From the NCBI GenBank assembly GCA_013400115.1, contig VXBP01003670.1, forward strand, positions 287,605-351,604: a stretch of 64,000 nucleotides of DNA. The letters run 5' to 3'. Below are positions 12,728-24,040 of the stretch, in pieces; within the stretch, counting starts at the first letter, position 1, and each line of letters starts with the position of its first letter. Both the position numbers and the translations under genes were made by a program. The notes beneath the pieces were generated by a model. It searched no databases. It was not told where the DNA came from and worked only from the letters and a program-made list of their open reading frames with translations. Source of the stretch: Rhinopomastus cyanomelas (taxonomy: Eukaryota; Chordata; Aves; Bucerotiformes; Rhinopomastidae).

Positions 12728-13042
12728 CTCAGAACTGGACACAATATTCCAGATGTGGTCTCATCAATGCTGAGTAGAGGGTGAGGAGAACCTCTCTTGA
12801 TCTTTAACCACCTCTCTTCTGATGCACCCCAGGATGCCTTTTGCCTTCTTGGCCACAAGGGTTCATGGTTTCTGGTTCATGGTCGAGGCTTTTGTTGCAT
12901 CATGCTAAGTTGTAAGCTAGAACACCTCAATCATTATCAATTACCAAAATGAAATTTTGACAAATAATTGAATCTGTGCAACTGTAAAAGTATTTGGATC
13001 AAGGTTTCTTGCTCATCAACTTAGATCATCATTAAATTAAAT

Positions 13043-13043
13043 N
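13043..13043. other. Assembly gap (single N)
   Basis: A single undetermined base flanked by a direct duplication. Confidence 0.98.
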
Positions 13044-13208
13044 TCAGAACTGGACACAATATTCCAGATGTGGTCTCATCAATGCTGAGTAGAGGGTGAG
13101 GAGAACCTCTCTTGATCTTTAACCACCTCTCTTCTGATGCACCCCAGGATGCCTTTTGCCTTCTTGGCCACAAGGGTTCATGGTTTCTGGTTCATGGTCG
13201 AGGCTTTT
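13044..13208 (-). mobile_element. Duplicated 5' part of the 11931 CR1 copy
   Basis: Repeats 12729-12893 of the same CR1 insertion beyond the gap at 13043. Probably not a separate insertion. Confidence 0.85.
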
Positions 13209-13354
13209 GTTGCATCATGCTAAGTTGTAAGCTAGAACACCTCAATCATTACCAACTACCGAAATGAAATTTTGACTAACTGAATCCGTGCAACTGTAAA
13301 AGTATTTGGATCAAGGTTTCTTGCTCATCAACTTAGATCATCATTAAATTAAAT

Positions 13355-15705
13355 ACTAAATAGCTTCAGTTAAGCCTGTCCACCTTTGGAAGCAGGCTGG
13401 ATATTTAACAGTATCTTATTTTGTAGAGTACCACGTTAACCAGATGAAAAATATCCCAAATTGTTGAGGACTATCAGGACTCGAGAAAACAATTTATAGT
13501 TGACATTTTAACAATTTTTTGTTGCTTTGACATTTCCTCATTTAAATGTACAGCGCTGGAGGAAGTACCACTCCTGGAAGTTAACTTCATAGCTATTAAT
13601 AACTTTATTTTCTTTTTTGTTCATCTAGTCTGATGTAAACGCAGTCATTCCTTTAGTACATTTCTCCTAACAACTGAGTTAAAAATTGCCATGCCTGCCA
13701 TGCAAGTTCCAAACAGCAGGTCTAGACTCCAACTGCGGATAGCGCCAGCATGTCAAAATAAGTGAACAACAAATCCAGTCCCACACATCACAGCATGTTC
13801 ACCAGATGAGCTACAAATCTGCTCGGCTAAGGTTAAATTTGTGAGGTCTGTCATCGCTGCGATTCGCTCTCCTCAGCCAGCCAAATGTCTACTCTTTCCT
13901 TCAGTGTTTGCTATCAGTTCAGGCAAGATGTAGCTGAAATGACTGAGGAACCTGCATAGACCTCCTTGTTGTGCGTGGCACGGGGAGCACCCGAAGCCAC
14001 AGAGATGAGGCTGTGGGGCTACATCACTGACGTGTAACGTTTGCACTGAGGTTAATGTGTGACCCAAACAAATATTTATAATCAGTTTAAGCCTCCTGAC
14101 ATGTGAACACTCTGCAGGTATCCTTTGACAACGGGCTGCCTGTTGCTTCCTTTCTGAATTAGGAAAGGTTGGTCATGGCTACTGTATTTTATTAGACACC
14201 TTTCAGTCACATTGTCTGCCACTAACCATCTGTATAAAAACACAAGTCCCACGCTTATATTTTCCCTTTTTGGGAATCACATTCAGTAGGTCAGATCATG
14301 GCCTTGGGCTGCCCTTTGAAAACAAATCCAGCACCCCAAGAGTGATTCCTTTGCGGCTCTAATGAATTGGCAACCACTACCTGAACCAATAGAGATGTCA
14401 CTTAGTCTTGGTAGCCTTGAGTGAGTTGCCTTGTTGTATTCTGTTGCCTTTGGAGTTTCTGATTGTTCTCTACACAACACCGTCCCAGGTCTTTCTGGAA
14501 TTTAAGGAGGTCTGTTGGGTTTTTCATTATTCATTTCTCTTTTAGTCTCAAGTCTTGACACTCTCTAAAAAGCATAATGCTGAGATACAGTCAGCTTGTT
14601 TCCTTAGTAGAAATCTAAGGTGGAGATGGAACTAACAGTCTTTAAGGCAGGAATATGTTTTCATCAAAAAATAGTTTTAAGGATAACCCTCTGCTTAAGG
14701 CAAATAATCAGGCTGAGTGTGGACTGTGTCATTACTGAAGTAATGCATGAAACTGAAATTGTTTTTACTGTCCACTAACACGATTCTGAAAAGAAAATAA
14801 GGCCTTTACAATGAATTTTCAACCTGTTCATGGCCACTTCCCTTCCAATATTGATTTTATTTTCCTTTTTCCTTTCACACACCAAACAGTTGATAGTTTT
14901 GCCCGCTGCCAGCAACAATAAACTACCACTCACTTTGTTCATGACAGCAGAAATCAGAGTTAAGTGGAAAAGGGTTGTGTACAGGATAATTGATCCCTTT
15001 CAAGGTTTCTTTATCTTATTTCCAGGCTGGTGCTGGGGTACAACAAATTGCCTCTTTTCAACAGTCGGCACTAATTGACACCCTGTTTGGCAGGGTGGAA
15101 GCTAAGCAGGACAGAGAGGCTTGAAGGAGCATGGAGCCCAACTGACCTGCCATTGGAAGCAATTTTTGCAGCAAGAACTGAAACTTGTTGAGGACATAAG
15201 GAAATTCACATTGCCACTGTGTCTGCTACACCTGTTGTCTTAGCAAAAGAAAGGGATCTATATCCAGACCTGTCATTTCTGCAGACTTCAACACCTTCGG
15301 TTTACAGAAACAACCCAAATTCACTGATGTCTTTCTTGCTATTCAGTAAAAAACCCCAGAAACTCAAAAATCACACGATAAGGATTTATTAAATCCTTAT
15401 TTAAAATCTGTTTTCACATCTTATTCTCCACCTCAGATTAGTGCCTTTCTCCAGAGAAGAATGTTTTTCCTACAAATAGCTGACAATAACCCTACGAATT
15501 AACAGAGCTGCTGTGGTGGTATATCCGAGCAGATGATTTTATCTGAGAATTCCCCTCTTGCTTTGAACAATTAATAAAACGTTTAAACTAAGTTTTCACC
15601 ATCACAAACTAGTCACATCTCTCCTTTATCACTCTAAACCCTTACTTCAATGACATTATTAGACTTCTCTGTTACCAGTCCTCAGATTCAACCTGTATCA
15701 ATAGT
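13355..15705. other. Unique non-coding DNA
   Basis: A 2.35-kb stretch with no CR1 and no recognisable exon. 13690-14170 has more balanced base composition than its surroundings. Frames of 64-82 codons (for example 14830-15078 plus) have no familiar motif. A conserved non-coding element is possible but unproven. Confidence 0.4.
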
Positions 15706-15779
15706 TTTGGCAGGAAGGTTGGACTAGATGATGTCTAGAGGTGCCTCACAACCCTTAACATTCTATGATTCTATGATTC
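15706..15779 (+). mobile_element. CR1 LINE tail (type E, about 75 bp)
   Basis: 'ggttggactagatgatgtct' followed by 'attctatgattctatgatt'. An extreme 5' truncation, lying tail-to-tail with the minus-strand copy 13 bp downstream. Confidence 0.88.
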
Positions 15780-15791
15780 ATTTATATTATT

Positions 15792-16333
15792 ACAGAATCA
15801 CAGAATTATTTGGGCTGGAAAAGACCTCTGAGATCATCTAGCCCAGCCCAGGACCTAACATCACCACATTAGCTTGACTAGGGCACGAAGGGCCACATTC
15901 ATTCAGTCCTTAAACACCTCCACAGATGGAGACTCCACTACTGCCCTGGGCAGTCCATTCCAGGCAGTCCACTCTTTCTGTGAGGGAGGACTTCCTAACA
16001 TCCAACCTAACTCTCCCCTGGAAGCTTCAGGCCCTGCCCTCTTGTCCTGTCACTGGTTGCTTGGAGGAAAAGCATGACCCCCATCTGTCTGCAACCTCCC
16101 TTCAGGGAGCTGGAGAGAGGGAGAAGGTCCCCCTTGAGTCTCCTCTTTCCCTGGCTAAACACCCCCAGCTCCCTCAGCCTCTCCTCACCAGACTTTCCTT
16201 CCAGTCCCTTCCCAAACCCGCTGCATTGCTCTTCTGGACCCATTCCACCCTCTCAATCTCTTTCTTGAGGGCCCCAGCACTGCCCCAGTACTTGAGGGGA
16301 GGCCTCCCCAGTGCCCAGAACAGGGGGAGAGTT
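15792..16333 (-). mobile_element. CR1 LINE fragment (tail type D)
   Basis: 'tacagaatcacagaattatt' and 'gggctggaaaagacctctga', then 'ggacctaacatcaccacatt' and the antisense ORF2 C-terminus with an ERLRELGVFSQGKRRLKGD segment (antisense, about 16140-16190). 5' truncated at 'cagtgcccagaacaggggg'. Confidence 0.93.
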
Positions 16334-18510
16334 ATGCTAATGTCACAAAGATTCAGCTGAACAATTTCATCTAAACACTACTTGGATCCACAGCATAAAA
16401 AGGTCCCATCCTAAAACTTGCTGTCAAATACACAAGCAACACTAAAGAAAATGTTCAGGTGATTTTTGCAAGGTTGTGAAGAACAGTGAAGAAGTTCTGA
16501 CAGCTGTTCCAGTTTCTGAAGCTGCCACAGTGCACCAAGAGATGGTTCAAACTTGCAATTGCTTGGAAGACCCATGGGGAAAGCTATGAGCTAGCATGGC
16601 AGAGTGCTCACACCACAATACCTCTCACTTCAAAGTCTTTGAGTCACAGGAATAATGGAAGGTTCTGCAAGCAACTATTGATACTGCGCTCCCACAGGTT
16701 TCAGATAGAGTTTACCAGCATTTTGCTGCTGTCATTCTGTTTCCTACAAGTCTTCACAATGAAAAATGCTGTTCCACACTTTGTCTGTGGACATGGAAGA
16801 GAAACCCCATGTGCTCCGCTCTCCAAGCCTAAGTAGCAGCTCCCCATGTGCTCCAGCAACACAGAACAAATATCATCCCAAGACTGAAAGACAACACCTT
16901 GTGAACACATTCTCACTGCAATTGTTTTGGAATAATGATTATGCTGTCAGCTTCTTAGCTTAATGAGCTCTTTGAGAAGTAATTTGAAAAGAACAATTAA
17001 ACCACTAATTTCTTATTGACTCTGCAAAACCTCATCCGCGTAGTATCAAATCTTTAAAAAGCAGCTATTCCATGCCCTTCCAAGAAAATGTGGTCCTGTA
17101 ACAGTCACCTCGAGCATTACCATATGAATTTGCTGATGAAATGGATTCTCTTGGAAAACACTGATGTTTTAGTCAGGGATGATGTTTTACTTCTTTCTGA
17201 AATGCCATTTAGGGTGTTAGCTTGCAAATATAAATCACATCCACAGTTCCATAAGATTCTATGAAGAATGACTAAGTTTTTGTGATACCTTGTCCAAGAC
17301 TGATCATTATTAGACTTCTTATCAGACATATAACAAGAAACTTGACATTGACTTCAGAGAAGCAATGAAGTCTCAATATTTATGGAACAAATCCAATAGT
17401 TATGGCTATTTTATTACTTAAATAATTGTGTAATTTAGTCATTACATAGTTGTCTACGTTTACATGGGTAGAGGTTTTGCCTCTCCTTCTTTTGCCATAA
17501 TTTTATTCCATTTCCTTTCTCTTTCCTCTTATCTGACCTGCACTGTTCTATCCACTGTCAATATAAACCCTTCAATACAATTCAAGTTTGGGAGCTTTAT
17601 CTGGAAGACTGCTAATTGCTTGGTGTTTTCTGCATGTTATCTTGTGGTAATAGTGATGTTTAGATCAAGAAAACATTAATTTACTAGGAAACGAAGTTGT
17701 TTTGCATTCAGACTTGTACCTTGTGTTGCATATGGCAGCTCTGCAGCTACTTTCTGTTGTCTGTAGTGTGGGAGTTTTTCACAAAACAAAGCATTTTTAG
17801 TGGAATAACTGACAAAAGTCAACCTGCAGCAAAGTAGATGGAAAAGGAGATTGAATTTTGGCTTTTTTTTTTTTGTATTGACACAAGTGACTGAGCACGC
17901 TGCCTTCTGCAAGGAAGGAGGAACACAAAGGAGGGGATAAAACTGTTTGTTACTGCTTTGCTTCACACAGCTCCCCTAACCACTAACGGGGAACACGTAC
18001 AACTCTGTGGATCTGATAACTCTGAACGTCAACCTTCAAGATCTTTATTATCTTCTTTATTAGGAGGAGATGAGTCAGTTCAGGAAAAAAACCCCCAACA
18101 TAATTGCTCCCCAAAACTCTGCAAAAGTTTTTAGAATAATAAATGTGAAGAGGTTGAAAAAAGCCATCATTTGTCTCTCTTTCAGGTGTCAGCACTCTGG
18201 AGCCTGTGTTAACATGACATGAAAGCTAAGCATCTTTATTTAATTTCACTGGATTTGAAGCTTTTCAGACAGCATTTGGCATTTCGATTCTGAGCCACCA
18301 ATGGGCACTGTTCTTACATGTCATATAAAGTCCAGATTCCATCCTCTGAAGTGAATTACACCCCCTCCTATAGATGATTCTAAGGCATATAATTTTCCAA
18401 TTTGTCATTCCCTAAAGCAAAAACATACTATGAGGAAAAAAGACCGTGTATTAAAATTGTATTACACAATAATCATGTCCCCTTTATAATTAAACTGATG
18501 ACATGTGTTT

Positions 18511-18533
18511 ATATGTGTGTGTGTGTATATATG
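18511..18533. repeat. (TG)n/(TA)n microsatellite
   Basis: 'tatgtgtgtgtgtgtatata'. Short enough to be only weakly polymorphic. Confidence 0.8.
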
Positions 18534-18575
18534 TCCAACCTGGAAATACATTTCTATCCATCTAGCTAGCTACTG

Positions 18576-18593
18576 GTATCTATCTATCTATCT
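18576..18593. repeat. (TATC)n microsatellite
   Basis: About four and a half TATC units, 13 bp before the CR1 copy beginning at 18606. Confidence 0.8.
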
Positions 18594-18605
18594 AAATATG
18601 TTTTT

Positions 18606-19494
18606 ATCAGTAAATTTGCAGACAACATGAGATTAAGCAGGAGTGTCGATCTGCTTGAGGGTAGGGAGGTGTTTGGAAAAGATTTGGACAGGCTGAGGTG
18701 ATGGGCTGAGGCCAGTGGGATAAAGTTTAACAAAGCCAAGTGCCAGGTCATGCACTTCACTCACAGCAACCCCCAGCAGTGCTACAGGGTAGGGGAGGAG
18801 TGACTGGATTGCTGCCTGGAGGAAAAGAACCTGGGGATGTTGGTTGAGAGCTGGCTGAACAGGAGCCAGCATGGTGCCTAGATGGCCAAGAAGGCAACTA
18901 GCATTCTGGCCTGGATCAGGAATGGAGTAACTAGCAGGAGTAGAGACATGGTGGCACCTCTGTACTCTCCACTCATGAGAGTACACCTGGAGAACTGGGT
19001 CCAGTTTTGGACACCACAGTATCAGAAGGACACTGAGGGGCTGGAGTAGGGCCAGAGAAGAGCAACAAGGCTAGTGAGAAGTCTGGAAAACAGGCCCTGT
19101 GAAAAGCAGCTGATGGAACTGGTGTGGTTTAGACTGGAGAAGAGGAGCCTGAGAGGAGACCATCTTGCTCTCTACAGCTACCTAAAAGACGATTGTAGCG
19201 AGGCTGTTGTTGGTCTCTTCTCTCAAATTACTAATGATAGGATGAGAGGAAATGGCCTCAAGTTGCATCAGGGGAGGTTTAGATTCGATCTTAAGAAGTT
19301 TTTTGCTGAGAGAGTGGTTGGGCACTGAAACAGGCTGCCCAGGGAGGTGATGGATCACTGTCGCTGGAGGTGTTAAAAAATGAGTCGCTAGAGCACTTGA
19401 GGCCATGGTGTAGGGGTTACGGAGCTGTTAGGATGAGGGCTTGACTTTATGATCGTAGAGGTCCTTTCCAGACATGATGATTCTATGATTCTAT
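18606..19494 (+). mobile_element. Long CR1 LINE 3' portion (tail type B), reaching the RT motif
   Basis: Begins within the reverse-transcriptase domain: codons at 18609-18632 read SKFADNMR where active CR1 has SKFADDT, so the second catalytic aspartate is asparagine. It continues through the C-terminal region, including a remnant at 19074-19328 with KRSLRGDHLALYSYLKDD, then the type B 3' UTR and 'attctatgattctat'. Stops and frameshifts occur throughout. Confidence 0.93.
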
Positions 19495-20235
19495 CTATCT
19501 CCAACCTAGTCTAATGTGATACAATATATAATGATGTTTATATTTTAGTAAAAATAATAATATTAATATAGTTTATTTAGTATATATTATTACTAGTATG
19601 AACCTATATAAAACTGGTTTTTAAAGGTATGGTCATACATTCTTACTAATCCACCTAACGTTAGATATAATAGAATAAAATGAAGACAGATAATACATTA
19701 CATGAAGAAGGAAAAGGTTCCTGACAAAGTTAGCTAGTACTCTATGGAACTGTTTCCTACGGAAACTGATGGAGTAGTCTTTGCTTATAACTTATTAAGA
19801 TGGACTTGAGAAGGTATGCTCAAGTGAACAAGAAAGACCAATCACACTCTGGCAGAGAGAAGGAGAGGACCTAACAGATTTTTTTCATATTATTTTACAG
19901 TGACTTTCATTCTGCTTTTCCTTTAGCTGATAAAACATTACAGAAAGGAATGACCCTGAGGAAGAAGTTGTTCTGTATGACTCAATGGAATGAAATAATC
20001 ACGGCGTTGTGAGCTGCCATCACAATGAGGGCTTGGTGTGAAAATCAGGAGCACACTTTCCTTTGTTGTCAGGCGTGATGAATTATGTTCTTACTTGGAT
20101 TGGTGTGGGACTTGTAAAGCCAGGAAATAACATCAGCCTGCATCCTTGGTGAACGGTGTAGCACAAGGAATGACATGACATCTTGCCTTGAGCATCCATG
20201 CTAATGGTCTAAAGGCTTCTGCTGCAATATAAAAG
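19495..20235. other. Unique DNA with AT-rich start
   Basis: 19519-19605 is AT-rich low complexity. The rest is unremarkable, with no gene seen. Confidence 0.45.
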
Positions 20236-20754
20236 ACCACATCTGGTATATTGTGTCCAGTTCTGGGCTCCTCGTTTCAGAGGGGATATGGAGCTGCTGG
20301 AGAGGGTCCAGCGAAGGGCAATGAAGATGATGAAGGAGGTGGAGCACCTCCCTTATGAGGAGAGGCTGAGGGAGATGGGTCTCCTCAGCTTGGAGAAGAG
20401 GAGACTGAGGGGTGACCTCATTAATGTCTACAAGTATTTGAGGGGTGGGTGTCGGGAGGATGGAGCTGGGCTGTTCTCAGTGGCATGTAGTGATAGGATG
20501 AGGGGCGATGGTTATAAGGTGGAACACAGGAGGTTCCACATCAACCTGAGAAAGAACTTCTTCCCAGTGAGGGTGATAGAGCACTGGAACAGGCTGCCCA
20601 GGGTGGTTGTGGAATCTCCTTCACTGGAGATGTTCAAGACCCACCTGGATGTGTTCCTGTGTGACTTGGTCTAGGTGATTCTGCTGTGTCAGGGGGATTG
20701 GACTAGATGATCATTTGAGGTCCCTTCCAATCCGTAATGATTCTATGATTCTAT
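20236..20754 (+). mobile_element. CR1 LINE 3' fragment (tail type A), well preserved
   Basis: Begins 'accacatctggtatattgtg' inside ORF2, runs through an uninterrupted C-terminal remnant, then the 3' UTR ('gattctgctgtgtcaggggg', 'ggactagatgatcatttgag') and ends 'attctatgattctatt'. Cleaner than most copies here, so probably among the younger ones. Confidence 0.95.
20288..20674 (+). pseudogene. CR1 ORF2 C-terminal remnant, open to the native stop
   Basis: 128 codons without interruption, ending at the native TAG. ORF2 of CR1 encodes an endonuclease and reverse transcriptase used for target-primed reverse transcription; this piece lies downstream of the catalytic RT motifs and carries neither activity. 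Visible landmarks are LLERVQRRA (residues 3-11), YEERLREMG (23-31), SLEKRRLRGDL (34-44) and EHWNRLP (98-104). The methionine at 20288 is internal to ORF2 and not a real start. No promoter is present, and 5' truncation removed the upstream protein, so translation is unlikely. Confidence 0.9.
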
Positions 20755-23700
20755 TACTGTATTAAGAGCCTGACAGCCTAAATGCTAAGCAGAAGTAGTA
20801 CTTACACTTTTCTTGGTAGGAAATCTTCCTCTGGAAGTTCCTCACATGGTTTGACCCCAACTGACAACTAACATGGCCATTCACTCACTCCCCTGTGTGA
20901 GACAAAGAAAAATCAGAAGGGTGAAAGTGGTAAAACTCATGAGACAAGGACAGTTTAATAGGTAAAACTGAAGTTACACATACATAACAAAATAAGAAAT
21001 TCATTCACTGTTTGCCTTTTGTTCCTCATATCAGGCTCTCTAACTCCCAGGAATTTCCTTACGAAAGGTTCTTCTTTGCCAGCCACTGGGTTAACTGTTT
21101 GCAGCTTTCTACTTCGAGTTTGCAAAAGCAGCAGGACAGATAAGAGCAAACGATACGTAGGAATAATTAATCTGGAAACTAATGGAAATTTTCTGAGTAG
21201 GTGGATTTTTTCTGCTCTCCCACCCATGACACTTTATATTGTATTTCATGCTCTCTCTTGAATCTCAAGATTTTAAAAAAAGGCAAACAAAACCCCATAA
21301 AACTAAACCAAATCAAACCACCAAATGAGATTCTCATTGTTTGACATTAAGTTTTTCAATTGGTTTTTATATTCTGCCATGAAAATCTATGTAAGTAAAG
21401 GTCTATAACAGAAAATAAAGTGGATCATATCCACCCAGTTTATTTTTTCAAATATATGTCATTATTATTACAATACAGATCCAAGTAAAAATTCTATCAG
21501 TACAGAGCATCTTTGTAACTTCCAAAGGCATGATGCTAGGAAAGGAGTGGCACTGTTTATAAATCAGACAAACAGAAAGCTTGTTAGTCTGCGAGGTGAC
21601 TTCCAACTCAGTAGATTAACAATAATTGGCTCTTACTGAATGGAAAATGAGGAAGCTTGTCATATACTCAGTGGAACTGATCACTGCAGATGGGAGATGA
21701 GGTTTGGTTTTGTGAGGATGGGTTTTAATCTGCACTGAGCTGTGTGATAAAACTTCATGCATGACCTCCGTGACTTACAAATGCTGCAGGCAAAAAACTT
21801 CCCCTAGTGATAGGGAACTGAAAACACTTGAGATTCTAACAGCAGACGTACACAGTAGTGCTCTTTTTACAAAAAGTACCTTCAAGCCATTTGAAATAAT
21901 AAACAGTATGGAAATGTGGTAATGAAGAGGAAGATTAGCCAAGTGGACTAAGAATGAACACTAGGAAAACACAAACAGAAAGGAAAGACTTAAGTTGCTA
22001 GTAGTAGCAGAGCTGGATTGCTAAGAGGGATGAAAGCTCTTTGAGTCCTATGGGCTTTATGGCTGAGATTACATTCAGATGTATAGCCAGTCCTTTGGCT
22101 GGTCACTTCTCAATTATAACACCTTGCAAAATATGTGGAAGAATCACACAGTGCAGTAAAAATCTCCAAGAAAAGATTACACTGAGCATTGTCCCGAGGC
22201 TTTCATCCTGCCGTTGCAATAACTATGGCTACTGGGCTGTGAAACATAAACAAAACTGTGTAATTCCTTCCATGCAGGCTGCAGCAGTGAGACCAACGAT
22301 ACTGGGAGAACTTCGCAGCAAAGCCCGTGAATATAACCAGAAATTCCATCGGGCTGGGCCGGCACTGAATACGACATGAAGGTGACAAAGCTAGTTAAAT
22401 ATGGTGCCAGAAACATTAAAGGCAGAAAAAGTTAAACACTTGGAGTAATTTACATCTTCAAACACCATGGGGAAATGTTAGCTGGTGGGTGTAAAAGCAA
22501 ACACCTTGCTGACTATCTCCGAACGCCTTCTGTGTTCTGCTTATTGACAATACACTTTGTGGTTGTGTATCCTTGCATCAATTACCTGCCGTTCTGCAAG
22601 GCTACTGCTCAAGATTTTTACATTTAAATTTCAATTTCTGTGTGTGGCAGGAACAGAGAAAAATTTTCTTACACCAGCTACTCAAGTCAAATGTGATACA
22701 GTTGACCTCTTGCTCCCCAAGAGCTGCTCCTGTTGTCCCTGTCAGCAGTTGTGAAATCATAGAGGGCTTTTTTTTTTGCGAGGATGCAACCTCACGTGAA
22801 GCCTGAAGCTGTTGCACTCAACGTCTCTCTTCAGGCACTGAAAACTCAGGAGTTGAAACTCCCATGCCTGACCCTTTCTCTGTCTCTTTCTCTTCTACTA
22901 AACTAGAGAGGATTCAACTCCTTTTTCTGACTCTGTTCTCCTTGCATCAGTCCCAAAAGTGAAGCTAGGGTGAAAAAGGCATGCTTCAAGATCAGTGAGA
23001 GAGTCTTAGAAAGAAAAGTCCAGTGATTAAAATTGTTATTGAATTATAATTTAATTGTAAATTTTAATTTAACTGTAATTAAAATGTAATTGCAAATTCA
23101 AACCCTGTCCCTGAATGAAACTGGGCAAGTGGTGGGGCAACCGTAAAGCAGAGAATGACAAAGTCATTCAAAAACCTTTGATTTTCTTTGCAGTCTCTTA
23201 AAATGCTTCTACATTCTGCATTTCTCTCTTCCTTCTACTGTTTTACAGTTTTCTCTGACCATCCCAGAAACCCAGTGGCTCCTCCAGCTCTCTCTCAGTG
23301 CTCCTGATTTACATATTATTATTCCCAGCCATATCATCTCTTTCCCAGCCCTTGCTCCACTACTTCCACAATATTAAATTTTCTCTACATTGCTGAGAAG
23401 CTGAGAACTCTAACCCTGGAGGAGCTTCCAAAGTCCTGGAAGATTCAGGAAGATTTATAAGAGGCACATCAGTGCCTCTAAGATGTTACCTGGAAGTTAA
23501 TTTTCCTACAGGAATCTAGCATCCATCATCCTTCTCCCCCAGGATATGTAGCCAAGCTTAGCACCTGCAGTTACTACACAAACAAGGACAAGAATCATGA
23601 GTGAGTTTTAAGACCAATTACGCTGTTATTGCCATGACCTTGCCAGTCAGAGCTGTTTGGACTCAATATCATGCTATACCTGAAGTGAGTTAGACTGCAC

Positions 23701-24040
23701 CTGAAATCTTTGCCAGATATCCCAAAGCCACAAGATTCAGCTGAACAGGACCAGAAATTCTAAACTTAGAGTAAACCAGACTGTTAAAAAAACTCGTGAG
23801 GGATACTCTGTGCACTGTGTGGAACAGTATATATTGCTCCAACAGAAAAATAAACAGGTAACATTACATGCAATGAGTCATGAAATCTGTTAAGAATAAC
23901 TGAGCGTTGCTAGCATCACTTTTTAGGATGATCTGAAAGCCATTGACTCTCAGTGATGACATCAGAATTAAAATGATTTTAAAAAAAAATCAACAAAATT
24001 TAAGAAAAATTTTTTATTCAAATTTGGGGGAAGCAGTCAT
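20755..24040. other. Unique non-coding DNA, CR1-free for 3.3 kb
   Basis: No repeat or exon recognised. The 112-codon plus frame at 22041-22379 has scattered cysteines but no motif I know, and overlapping minus frames are equally long, so it is likely chance. 23026-23099 is a TAATT-rich tract. Confidence 0.45.
23026..23099. repeat. AT-rich tract with reiterated TAATT
   Basis: Five TAATT cores within about 60 bp, interspersed with 'gtaa' and 'tttta' words. It could be low complexity or a homeodomain-site cluster; sequence alone cannot decide. Confidence 0.55.

Larger units (their letters stand above)
11931..12893 (-). mobile_element. CR1 LINE fragment (tail type A) containing an assembly duplication
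   Basis: Begins 'tcacagaatcacagaacatt' and 'catccagtccaatttccctg', then the antisense ORF2 C-terminus up to 'ttcttggccacaagggttca'. Inside it a 317-bp block (12093-12409) is repeated at 12411-12727 on the other side of a single N. Without the repeat this would be one ordinary 5'-truncated copy of about 645 bp. Confidence 0.9.
12729..13354. repeat. Second direct duplication across a single-N gap
   Basis: 12729-13042 (314 bp) and 13044-13354 (311 bp) both start 'tcagaactggacacaatatt' and both end 'catcattaaattaaat', separated by N at 13043. They are near-identical except for a cluster of substitutions and a 3-bp indel within about 12937-12985, as expected of two alleles. The left part of each is CR1 and the right part is unique DNA, so CR1 homology alone does not explain the repeat. 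Confidence 0.9.
16334..18605. other. Unique non-coding DNA
   Basis: A 2.3-kb CR1-free stretch. No gene recognised. The minus-strand 96-codon frame at 17676-17966 overlaps a poly-T run and looks random. The right end contains two microsatellites. Confidence 0.4.

Noticed and set aside
11867..12784. 305-codon plus-strand open frame spanning the gap
   Set aside because: It is the antisense shadow of a CR1 copy, made longer by the false 317-bp duplication, and reads through an N. Not a gene.
12411..13354. Genuine tandem duplication of a CR1 locus
   Set aside because: Each repeat abuts an N exactly and the two repeats adjoin one another, which fits unmerged contig overlaps better than two independent tandem duplications. 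Long reads could still overturn this.
22041..22379. 112-codon frame with several cysteines
   Set aside because: No recognisable zinc-finger spacing or family, and minus-strand frames over the same bases are similarly open.
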